The position numbers and the translations under genes are program-made. A stretch of DNA of 64,000 nucleotides from Saccopteryx bilineata (Eukaryota; Chordata; Mammalia; Chiroptera; Emballonuridae), in the NCBI RefSeq assembly GCF_036850765.1, contig NC_089493.1:167071140-167135139 (forward strand), in the 5' to 3' direction. Under the pieces are notes generated by a model. The model saw nothing but the letters and a program-made list of their open reading frames with translations. It was not told where the DNA came from and searched no databases. Shown one piece after another: positions 11,701 to 23,700 of the stretch. Within the stretch, counting starts at the first letter, position 1. Each line of letters opens with the position of its first letter.

Positions 11701-14700
11701 AGCTTGCCACTTAAGGAGTCACTCAGCAGAGACTCTCAGGCTCTGGAGGCAAAGCTTGTAGATAGATCACCTCCCTGGCTACACCCTTGTTCCCCATCCC
11801 CCACTGGCTCAGTATTGGTCAGTATCCACTCACCATGCTGGGTGACAAAACTGATGCAGGCATCCACAATGATGGGGATGTCACCTCGGCTCATCTGCTG
11901 CTCCTGCAGCCTTGTGCCGCCCCCACCGGCTGCTCCCCCAATGGCTGCGTTCCATGCTGAGAAGTCTAGCCGTCCCTCTCCCTGCAGATACAGGGTCCTG
12001 AGACCCAAGAAGCCTGGGTCAGAGCCATCTCCAGAGGATCCTCTTAAGAAGCCCAGAATCACAGACCAGATTTCCCAGAGTTACCAGCAGGGGGCAACAA
12101 CACCCAAGACAGGGCCTTTTGAACTAGAGAAGGGACTTTGAGGAAGTGGGCTGCGGTTCAGCAGGCCAGGGTGAGAGGGTTTGGGCTGAGCTCTAGAAAG
12201 TCAACCTTAGGCGCAACACTTACCTTCCTGTCTCCACCAGGACCAAATGCTCCTTCTTGTCTGGGGTGTCAGCTGCCGAGACAACACCTGGGAGGAGAAT
12301 CATGGAGATTATCATTGTTTTCATCAACATGACTAATATTTATGAAACATTTAAGGTATGTAGGTGCCAGGCTAGGAGTCTTACAAGCAATACTGCATTA
12401 AATCCTATGAGTTACATATTATTATCACCATTTTTCATAAAGTTCAGAGAGCTTAAGTAACTTGCCTCTGATTACTTGATATAAAATGGCAAAACTAAGC
12501 TTGAATTAAGGTTTCCTGTCTCTAAAGCCCTAAAACATTACCCAACATTGTTCCTCTTTTATTTTATTTTTTACTTTTTTTTGTGACAGAGACAGAGTCA
12601 GAGGGACAGATAGGGACAGACAGACAGGAAGGAAGAGAGATGAGAAGCATCAATTCTTCATTGCAGCACCTTAATTGTTCATTGATTGCTTTTTCATATG
12701 TGCCTTGACCAGGGGGCTACAACAGACCAAGTGACCCCTTGCTCGAGCCAGCGACCTTGGGCTCAAGTTGGTGAGCCTTGCTCACACCAGATGAGCCTGC
12801 GCTCAAGCTGGCTACCTCAGGGTTTCGAACCTGGGTCCTCTGTGTCCCAGTCCAACGCTCTAGCCACTGCGCCACCGCCTGGTCAGGCACATTGTTCCTC
12901 TTTTAGGAGAAAGTGAGAATACCCAGTCCTCAACCAGCAAGTGACTCCAAATAATGATAATAACAGTAACATTTATAACATATAACATTTTTTGGACACT
13001 TAAGAGATGCCTCTTCCCAGGCTCTGTGATAAGTATTTTACATTGCCTTAATTAAAACTCACTACAATCCTGCTATTGTGCTTGTGGAAAAGATAAGGAA
13101 ACTGAAGCACAGAAAGGTTAAGTAACTTGTCCAAAATCACACAGCTAGGAAGTGATGGAATATAGGGATTCTAAATCTGGGCAGTTTGACTCCAGAGCTT
13201 GTGTCTGAACCCACTATGTTCTGCTGTTTCCCATAGGGACCCCCAGAGAGAGGAAGGTCCACTCCTCTCCTCCTCCATGGCCACCCTTCATCCTTGTCCC
13301 CATCCCTGCTTACTGATCTCCTGCAGCCGCCGAAGATGTACCATGTCCTCCGGGACTGTGGGGCCAGGGCCCGGTGCTGGACACAGGAAGAGGTGGTCAC
13401 CACGAAGAAGCCCAAAGCCTGACAGCCAGAGGCCAGGAGCCAGGGCTGTGTAGGACGGGGACCGCAGCCACAGGCGGCCTAGCCGCACCAGCCCAGGGCC
13501 CAACAGCTGGTGACAGCTCAGCGGGGAGAACCACTGGGAGGCAGGAAGAGGACACAAGGAAGGAGGAAGATGGAGAAAAAGTCAAGACGTGTGGAGAAAG
13601 ACAGGGGGCCAGGGAAAGGTAAAGAAATACAGGAAGGGAAAGCAGAAGAATGTGAGAGCAATGAAAAGAGAGGGGGAGGGAATGAAGAAAAGACCCAAGG
13701 AGAAGACAGAGATGGATGGAAAAAGACAGGAAAGAAGGTTAATTCAATTTAATTTGCTCCAGTCAACACAGAGGAGACCCCTGTGTGACAGCCTTATGCC
13801 TTACTTGGGATGTAGGGGTAAGAAAGAATGGGTAGCCCAAAATACTATAAAGAGTCCTGTTGCCCTGGGAAGTCCCACCATGCCAAGGGCCCGGGAGAGG
13901 CTTTGTGGAGAAAGGACTATTTGAGGTAGACCTCAAAGCAGTACTTCTTAAACTACCTGTAATGAAAAAAAAGGGAGGATGTTTTTTCTTTTTCTTTTTT
14001 TTAATTTCCAAACTGTCAGTAATACATACTTTAATAATAAAAAAAAACAATGAAAATAAGTTACTAAAAAACTACATACAAAATATAAGCCCTCAATTTT
14101 TATGATATTCCACAGATAAAGTCACTCTGTTAAATCGTTACGAAAGCTTCTAAAAGGTGACTCTCGTGTTCCTGTCACCGCTGTAACAAAGAGTCCACAG
14201 GCCAGTACAATGTAACAGTCTGCAGCCCACACATTGAGCAGCAGCACTGCCTTAAAGGATGAACTAGAGTTTTGTAAAGTATAGATAATAATAAGAGGAG
14301 CCCTTAAAGGACACAGAGGAGTTATAGGGAAACCAGGAGACTGGGGTCAGAGAAGTGTCAGATGCTGCAGAGATGACCTGGGAGGTCAGAAGGAAGTCCT
14401 TGGGGATTGGCAATGGGAAGTCACTGACCACCCACAGGGCAGTAGCTCAGAAGAGTACGGCAGAGACAGGCAGCTGCAAGGGGTTAAGGAGGAACTACAG
14501 GCTGCCAAGGCACAGGACTTTCTGAGGAATTATCAGGACAGAACCGAGGTGATGAGCTGCAGGTGGAGCAGGGCTGAGGGAAAAGCTGGTTAAGGACGGG
14601 AGTGACTGTCATCATTATCACCATTCCTACTTCAGCACCCACAGATGGTGGGGTTATGGGCGCCAGGCAGTGTGGGCCTCAGATGTCTCTAATTCTTAGC

Positions 14701-17700
14701 CTTGGGGAGTGGGTCTTGTAGACCCACTCTACCCCTGTGGAAAAGCTCACAAGGCTGAGAGTTGGTGGGCTCAGATCCCAGGATCTCTGACTCCAGGATC
14801 TGAATTTGTCATTCCAGGGGGAGGGTGCAGGAAAGAGGGCAATCGGCTTGCCTGGCAATGGAGAAGCTGGGACAGATGAAGGCAGCTCTGCCTCTGGACC
14901 TGGAGGACTGGAGGGAGACTAGGGGAGAAGAGGCAGCTCCCCTGTGGGAAGAGGCCCAGCACAGCCAGGTTTGGGCCATGAGCTTTGGGGACAGAGGCCT
15001 AATTTTGGTCCTGTGTTCTGCTGCCTTTTAGCTCTGTAACCTTGATCAAGTGACTTCACAACCTCTTCGACTCAGTTCCTTTATGTGTGAAATGTTAATA
15101 ATCCTTACTTCTGAGGGTTGTTGTGAACGCTCAATGAGACCTTGAGTGGGCGGTGCTTACGCAGGCCCAGGCACAGAACACATGCTCAGTTCACCTTAGC
15201 TGTTAATGGAAGCGGTGGGAGTGGCTATAGGAATGGAGAGAACAGGACAGGAGCAAGTGGGGACAGGAAAACCATGAGCTGTCAGGGAAGGGTCTCCGCC
15301 ATCTCACCTTGCCCACAGCGCTGACCCAAGCCTCCAGACTGTCAGCTCCGTCGGTACCGAAATGCTGGATCCTCCCCCCATTGAGGATGAGCTCAAAGGA
15401 AAAGAGAAACCTGGGGAGAAGGGGAGGTCAGGAAAGAGAATGGGGGGCCAAGGAAGGGACTTCAGCCTCTGGATCAGGAAGGGAAAAGGGAAGCTCAGTA
15501 AGCATAGAGGGCTGTTACCTGTCAAGGTCACCTGGGTCAGTAGGTGGAGGGCTCACCCCCAAACATACAACATCCTGGGGCTGGATGAGGCTGAGGGGTT
15601 CAGGGCTGCTTTCTGACACAAACATTTCCAGAGCTGCTCCCAGCACGCACCACAGTCGGGAAGGAGCTAAGGGGAGAACTGATGGTCAGCAGGCAGAAGA
15701 CCTCTGTCTCCACGGTCAGAATTCCCATTTACCAGATCTTTATTCTATGCCAAACCCTCTGGCTATGTATGACCTCACGTAATCTTCACAACAACCTTAT
15801 GAGGTGGGTATTATATTCGCTCTTGTGTTTCAGATGGGGAAACTGAGGCTCAGAGTCTGAGTAGCTTGCCCAAGTCTCAGAGGTAGGAACTAGCAGAGCT
15901 GGGATTTGACCCTGACAGTCTGACTGCAAAGCACAGTGCTGCCACCTGGCATAGTTTCTTGCTCCCTGCACCCAGCCCACTCCTGGGCACATCCCCACTT
16001 TCCCATCCCAGCCCTCTCTTCCCTGTCCCCCTATGGTACATTTGCATCCATCCTAGTTTCTCCATCTCCTCCCATCCCTTGGCTCCCCCCTTACCATCCC
16101 GGCCCCTGCGAGGGGGTGGGGGTCCAGCTTTGTTGCTGATGGGACCACAGTACAGGAAGCTGCTGTAAATGGCAGGCACCACCACCTCATTGTACACACC
16201 AAGGGAGGGGTCTGCAAGGGGAAGGAGTAGTGGTCAGGTCAGGCCAGTACAATGGGATGGTCTGAGCCCCTCAGAGAGGGGATCGAATTGAGGAAGATGG
16301 TGGGACCACACTCCACTCGCAGCACAGCTTAGTAGAGCCCAGTTGGGCTGGACGCTCATTGCTCAGATTAAAAAAGACAGTGAGATGAGGCCTCTATACC
16401 AGCCCTTGCCCACCCTTCTCCCCACTAGCCAGCCTACCAGGCAGTCAGAGCATGGGCCATCTGTGACTCAGCCTCTCTGGCCTGACTGGTGGAGACCAGT
16501 ATCTTTAGATGACCATTTCTGTGACCAGACAGCTCCCAGGGAGACGAGACCTGGCCTATGGGTTAACCTTGTCAGGGTAGATCAGCACTAACACTTCAGA
16601 CATCCAGATCCACACCCCAGGCAGTGGCCTGCACAGGTCATTTCATAACATCAGGAAGTAGGCCCCAGAGGACCTGGAGGTTTGGGAACTGCCCAGGCTA
16701 GGCAGTGTGATGGACTTGGTCAGGGGTTAATTGCAGCTCCCTAGAAGAACCAAGGCAAAGGTTGGGGCTGAGAATTGTTGAGGGCAGAGAGAAGAGGCAC
16801 TTGTGGGGACTACCTGGGGACAGAAGACCAGGGAAGCTGCCATCGAGGGCTGAGGGAGACCAGGGCTCTTCGCCCTCAGAGGCCTCGACACAGAGAAGCT
16901 GGGTCATGTTCTTCAGCAAGTTGGGTCCTGCCACGGCTGCACAGAGCGCCTGCAGGGAGGACAGGGACTCTGTCAGCCTCAACACCCAACCTGAAACCCT
17001 GGGGACAGTCTGCTGGTCACCAAAAACAGCCCCCTCCCCCACAAATCTAGACATTTCAACTAGACTGTTTTCCTCCGCCCCATCAGCCTCAACCAGTCCC
17101 TCCTACCTGGAGAAGCTGGCTGTGATCTGGATACTGAGGGTGGGGCTTCCGGAAGAGACCCAACCGGTACTTCCGGGAGATGAACTCTCCCCGTGGACCC
17201 GGGGTTGAATCTGGATGCAGCCTCTCACCTGGGGGTAGGGCCCCTGCCCAGAAGCGGTTGGCACGATCATTTCCCAAGACAATGAACAACTGCAGGATGA
17301 CACAGGGCAGAGGCAAATGATGGGAACTCAAGAGTCCCCAGGCATTCCAATCCTGTCCTCAAGCTGGATCCAAGGCCTTAATCAGATGTTCTCCTTCCAT
17401 CCTCCCATTTTCCCCCTCTTCTGACTCCTCACCTGCACTATCTCATTACTCCAGACACTCGTGTCCAGCTTCAGACTCTGCACCTTGGAGATCCCGGAGC
17501 CCAGAGCCCGGTGCTGGCCTGTCAGGGCGTGAGGGGCACGTGGCATGGGTACGCTGAGCCCCCACCCCACCCCAGTCCGCCTCCTCCCCATTCCAGCTGC
17601 AGGCTCCAGCCTTCACCTGCACACTGCTTGCAGATGACCACGCCCAGGTTGACAGCAGCCCAGTCTGGGCGCGAGGCCCCACAGTCCGCACAGTGCAGGT

Positions 17701-20700
17701 TTGCCCGATTGGACCAGATCTTCTCAGCCACCTCGTAGTCAGACAGGGTCTCGGTTACTGCTTCCTGCAGAGCGGCTGCCCAGCTCTGCCGAGCCCCCCC
17801 AGACTCGGCTGTAAAGCTAAGGGGTAGACAGCCAGTCTGTGGGCATGGACACCCCCCACTTCTCCCATTCCACTGGCCATTCCTGCAGAAACCACTGCAG
17901 GCCAGCCCAGAACCTCTTTTTTTTTTTTTTTTTTTTTTTTTGCTTTTCTGAAGCTGGAAACGGGGAGAGACAGTCAGACAGACTCCCGCATGCGCCCGAC
18001 CGGGATCCACCCGGCACGCCCACCAGGGGCGATGCTCTGCCCACCAGGGGGCGATGCTCTGCCCCTTCGAGGCGTCGCTCCACCGCGACCAGAGCCACTC
18101 TAGCGCCTGGGGCAGAGGCCAAGGAGCCATCCCCAGCGCCCGGGCCATCTTTGCTCCAATGGAGCCTTCAGCCCAGACCCTCTTGACAGCCTTGACCCTG
18201 CTCCCTGGACTCTTAACAGTGCACACCCACTGACATCCTAGAGAGGAGGCCTCCAGTCCCCTGTACCCTGTGCCTCCCTTAAAAATCTCTCCCCCAGCCT
18301 TGCCTCCTGATGGTGTGGGCCCCACCTGAAGCAGCGGTGAGGCGTGAGAAGGTCGAAGCTGCGACTCTTGGTCTCCCGGACACTGCACCCTTGCAATTCA
18401 ATGAAGCAGATCCCAATGCCCAGGGAGAAGGCCTGGTGGGGTCAGGGCAGGGCACAGTGAGGTGCCAGAATGGGCTAGGCCAGGCCCCTTGGCCCCAGCC
18501 GGCCCTCCTCACCTGCTCACTCTTGTATAGCGCCAACTCTCCAGGGCTCAAAGCAGCAAACACCTTGGCCTTGTGTCCACGCAGCTCCAGCATACCTGTG
18601 CGGAGGGGTTGGGGCGGCTGGGGGGTCCGCGGATGACCCTGGAGACGCTGCTCCTTCAGGCAGGATTGCAGCGTGGAGCACCAAGTGTCCCGCTGAGCTG
18701 GTGGGGGACAGGGAAGCAGGTCAGTGTGCTCACATGGCTGCCCACCCCACCCCGCCCTGGCCCTGGCCCAGGGGGCACTGGCCCTCACCCTCACTCTCCG
18801 TGCGGAATACAAACACCCTCTGGCTGGTGATGACCTGGAATTTGTTGTCCTTGCTGATACGGGTCATCTCAATGGCAGACAGAGGGATCACACCCTTGGG
18901 GAAGGGGTCCTAGAGAGAGCCCAATGTCCCAAAAGGACAGGAACTCAGTCATGTGTGCTGACACGAGGGGCAAAACCCAACTGGTTCAGAAACTTAAAAA
19001 TATCAACATATGGGCCCCATACCAGACACTTAAGTATGAACTCCTGAGACTAGGGCCCAGGCATCTGTAGTTTTGAAAGTTCCCTGGACTACAGAACCAT
19101 TAAGGTTGAGAACCATTCCTCTACCTGTTTACTACTCTGAGAAATTAAAACAATCAAACAAGGACCCCCACAGACTTGGGAAATCAGCATTCATTGCACA
19201 AGCAGTGGGTACTTTAGACGTTGCCATCAGTCACAAAGTGACTGCATCCCCATCACAGGCTTCTGCCTTCTAATCCTGAGCTTCTCTCAGCCCTCCCTTT
19301 CCCTCTTCTTCTCTCTTCCTCTCCCTCTTCCTTTCCCCAGGCCCTAAGTAGCATCCCTTGAACCTTCACCTTGTCACTGCCAAAATACATCAGATTCCTC
19401 CCATTGAACTGCACAAAGCGCCTCTGGAAGACGTAGTTTCTAGGGAAGGGAGAGGCCAAGATCAATGAATGGTGGTGGCTGCATCCTGGGGGCTGCTCCC
19501 AGAGTCTGGTAGCACTAGGGACCTGACCCCCACCCCACCACCCAGCCTCCCTTCCCTTCCCAGCAGCCCCACCCCTGAGGGGAGAGCTTGTCTAGCCAGC
19601 CACTGAGCAGGGGCGTGGGGCGGTCTGCCGTGGAGGAGAAGCTGGCATAGGGTGAAATGAGGTCATCACTGGTCTCATCTGTGTCCAGGGTGGGCAATGA
19701 GAGGGTGGAATCCCCAGGCAGCTCAAGGCTGGCATAGCCAGCATCCTCTCGTGTCTCCAGATCCTGCCTGCTGAGCCTTGTGGGGGCCAAGACAGAGAGG
19801 GGCACACATTAGACCCGGTTCCCCGGACATCCCCACCCACAGCACCTAGTAGAATGCCTGGCAGGTACTGAATCTGCTTTTCAAATGGGGAAATAGGGAG
19901 GCTGGGAACCCAAAAGATTAGCATGAATCTTCTCCCATGAGTGTACTTGGACATTTTACTGGGAAAATTTCAGTCCTTGTCTTCTACCGTTAGTATCACT
20001 TGGTGGAAAAGTTGGGAAAGGGCTATGTAGATGGCTCCCTGTCACAGTTGCTTATATCTAATCAATAAGTTTTACTGGTTCTTTCTCCAAAACGTTCTTG
20101 ACTTTGTCTCCCTGAACCAAGTTCCCATCAGTTTTCTTCGGGTGATATAACTGCTTAGCTGGTCACCCGCTTCCACTCTAGCCCTCCCTCCCACATCCAT
20201 TTTCCCAACACCATCAGACTGCTCTTCTAAAAATACAAATGAGGTCATTTCACTCCCCTGCATGAAACCCTGTAACAACTTCCCATCTGCACTTAGGATA
20301 AATGCAAATTCCTTACCGTGGGCTGTGAGACCTTGCGACCCGCAGCTACTCTACTCCCCGACCCCAGCTGTGTCATCCTTGCCTTTGCTTACTACGGATC
20401 GGCCACATCTCCCTCTCTCAGAGCCTTTGCACATGCTGTTTCCTCAGCTTAGAACGTGCTTCCTTGGGCTGCCTTTATTCATACTCAGGTTTTTTGCTTA
20501 TGCCATCTTCTTAGAAAGTTCTCTATTATTTTTATCACTCTTCAGTGATTCTTAACCTCAGCAGCTCAAAAAGCAAAACTTAAACTACCGATCCTAAAGT
20601 TCAGAAACTTAAAAATATCAACATATGGGCCCCATACCAGTCACTTAAGTATGAACTCCTGAGACTAGGGCCCAGGCATCTGTAGTTTTGAAAGTTCCCT

Positions 20701-23700
20701 GGACTACAGAACCATTAAGGTTGAGAACCATTCCTCTACCTGTTTACTACTCTGAGAAATTAAAACAATCAAACAAGGACCCCCACAGACTCCCAGCACC
20801 TCAACTACCCAATTTCACACACACTCTGCTTTCCTTCTGTTACTATAATAAACACCCCTGTCTAACGTCAGTGTGCACTGGTTCCTATTCCTCTCACCTA
20901 CACAGGAACGTCACTCCAGACTCTCTCCCTTTCTCTCCTCTACATCAGCTAAATTTCCCTCTCTATCAGATCACTCCTATTCACCTACAAACACACATAA
21001 CATTCCAGTCTACTAAAAACCCCTTCTTGACTCCACTTCCACTATCAGCAACCACTCCAACTCTCTGCTCTTCTTTGCAGAAAAACTCCTAAAGAATGAC
21101 GTCTATACATTTCCAATTCCTCTCCTTCCATTCTCTCTTGAGCCCACTCTGATCAATCTCCGGAGGTCAGTTCTCAGTCTTCATCATACTCACCTCTCAG
21201 CAGCATCTGACACAGCTGATCTCTCCTCCTCTTTATACATATGTCCACTTGACTCCTATGATATCACATTTTCCTGTTTTTCCTTCACTAGTCATTTCTT
21301 TTCAGTCTGTTTTGCTGATCCTTCCTCTTCTCCCAAACCTCTTGATATTGAAGTGTGCCAGGAGGCTGAGCTTGGTCCTCTGCTCTATTGACACTCACTC
21401 ACAGCTGCATACATCCATCTAAATGCTTAGAGCTCACAAATTTAGATCTCCGGCTCAGACCTCTCCCCCGAACTTCAGACTTGCATATCCAATGGCCTGT
21501 CTGTCATCTCCTCTTGGGTGTATAATATAGACCTCAAATTCAGCATATCCAAGTCAAACTCCTGATCTAACCTCCAGTCCTCCCATCTCAGACCATGGCA
21601 ACTCCAGGAACTTTCAGTTGCTCAAAATTTGCTCTGTCCATCAGAAGTCAATGTGAAAGCCACATAGTATGTAATTTAGAATTTTCTAGTAACCACATTA
21701 AAAAAGAAAAAGAGCCCTGGCCAGGTGGTTCAGTGAATAAAGTGTAATCCCACTGCACCAAGGTCACAGGTTCGATCCCCAGTCAGGGCATGTACGAGAA
21801 GCATTCAATGAGTGTACAACTAAACGGAACAACTAAGTGGAACAACAACTTCATGCTTCTCTTTCTCTCTCTTCCTCTCTTTCTATCAATGGGAAAGTTA
21901 AAAATAATAATAAAAAGAAACAAGTGAAATTAGCGTTAATAATATATTTTATTGACCCTGGCTGGTTGGCTCAGTGGTAGAGCATTGGCCTGGCATGTAG
22001 ATGTCCCAGGTTTGATTTCCAGTCAGGGCACACAGGAGAAGCAACCATCTGCCTCTCCACCCCCTCCCTCTAGCTTCTTTCTCTCTCTCTTGCTCTTACC
22101 CTACCGCAGCCATGGCTCAATTGGAGTGAGTTGGCCCCAGGCACTGAGGATGACTCTGTGGCCTCCACCTCAGGTGCTAAGAATAGCTCGGTTGCTGAGC
22201 AACAAAGCAATGCCCCAGATGAACAGAGTATCACCCCATAAGGGGCTTGCCGGGTGGATCCTGGTAGGGGCACATGTGGAAGTCTGTCTCTGCCTCCTTT
22301 CCTCTCTCTTAATAAAAATAATAAGTAAATAAATCAATAATATATATGTATCTTATTTAACCCAACATGCCCCAAACATGAACATTTTAGTATGTAACCA
22401 GTGTAAAAATTAAGATAATTTATACCTATGTCTGTTATATTCATCTAATATTGCTTTTTTTTTTTTTTTTTTGCTAGTAAGTCTTTGAAATTTGGTAGTT
22501 GTTTTGCTGTTACAGCATATCTCACTCTAAACATACCACATTTGGTCTACAGTCACATGTGGCTAGTGGCTACCACACTAGACAATGCAGGCTTAGACTG
22601 AAACCCTTCCAACCCTTTTTAACAGCTTTTTTGTTGTTGTTATAGTAGTTGCTTCTCATCTGTGCCTTGACCAGGCAAACCTGGGGTTTCGAACTAGCAA
22701 CCTCAGTGTTACAGGTCGACGTTTTATCCACTGTGCCACCACAGGTCAGGCTCACTACTCTTTTTTTCTTTTTCTTTCACACTCTGATTCACTAGGAAAG
22801 TTTGCCTTCAAAATATAACCAAATCCAACCACTTCGCACCACCTCTACTACCTCATCAGAGATATCTCACCTGGACTACTGCCATCTCTTGACAGGGCTC
22901 TGCGCTTCTGCTTTTGCCCCATACAGACCATTCCAAACGCCGCAACCAGAGGGATGCTTAAAACGTAAGTCAAACCCTCTCAGAGCTTCCTATTTCACTC
23001 AGAGTAAAACTGAAAGTCCCTACAAGGTCCTGCCCCATCCGGCCCCTTTCACCTCTCTGACATTTCTCATCCCATTCGTCCCACCCTGGCCCACTCTGCC
23101 CCAGTTGGTCTTGTCTCAGCTCCTGTGCCCCTGGGCACACAGCCTCCGTGAAGTCCGCAACCCAGCCACTCAACCTGACTGGGACACTGACTCTCTTACC
23201 CGCTTCATGTTTTTGCTCAGATGTCATCTTAATACTCTGGTAATTCTTACTGAAAAACTGCAGTCCACTCTCCCCCTCACTCCATCTTGGCCCTCTTACC
23301 CTGCTCTGTTTTTTTCCACTTTTTAACATATGCTGTAACTTATTTATTGTATCCATGGTTGATTGACCATCTCCCCACATGGGCAGGGAACTCTGATCTA
23401 TCAATTTGTTCAATAAAAGAATGAAAGGCACTTCTCTCTATTTTAAAATTTATATTTTCATTTGTCAACTTGTTTGATTTCCTGTCTGCCCCACTGAGTC
23501 AAAAGCTGCCTGAGGCAGGGACTAGGTCTGTTACATTTGTTCTGTATTTGACCTTATCTGTACCTGAGATACAGATACAGATACAGACATAACCCACCAG
23601 CCAGTGACATTCAATGTACATTTGTTGAATAACTACCGTATTTCCCCATATATAAGATGCATCCTTTTTCGAAAAATTTGGGGTCTAAAAACTGGGTGTG

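Larger units (their letters stand above)
21625..22590. mobile_element. Ancient hAT-Charlie element split by two SINEs
   Basis: The left part (GTAATTTAGAATTTTCTAGTAACC) and right part (CAGTCACATGTGGCTAGTGGC) are the two ends of a common mammalian MER-type hAT. SINEs at 21714-21919 and 21955-22334 interrupt it. Another copy of the same family is near 34020-34180. Confidence 0.65.

Noticed and set aside
17522..18388. A 288-codon minus-strand open frame
   Set aside because: It is a read-through of the real ARAP3 zinc-finger exon (17617-17816) into a SINE and the neighbouring intron. Only the exon part is coding.
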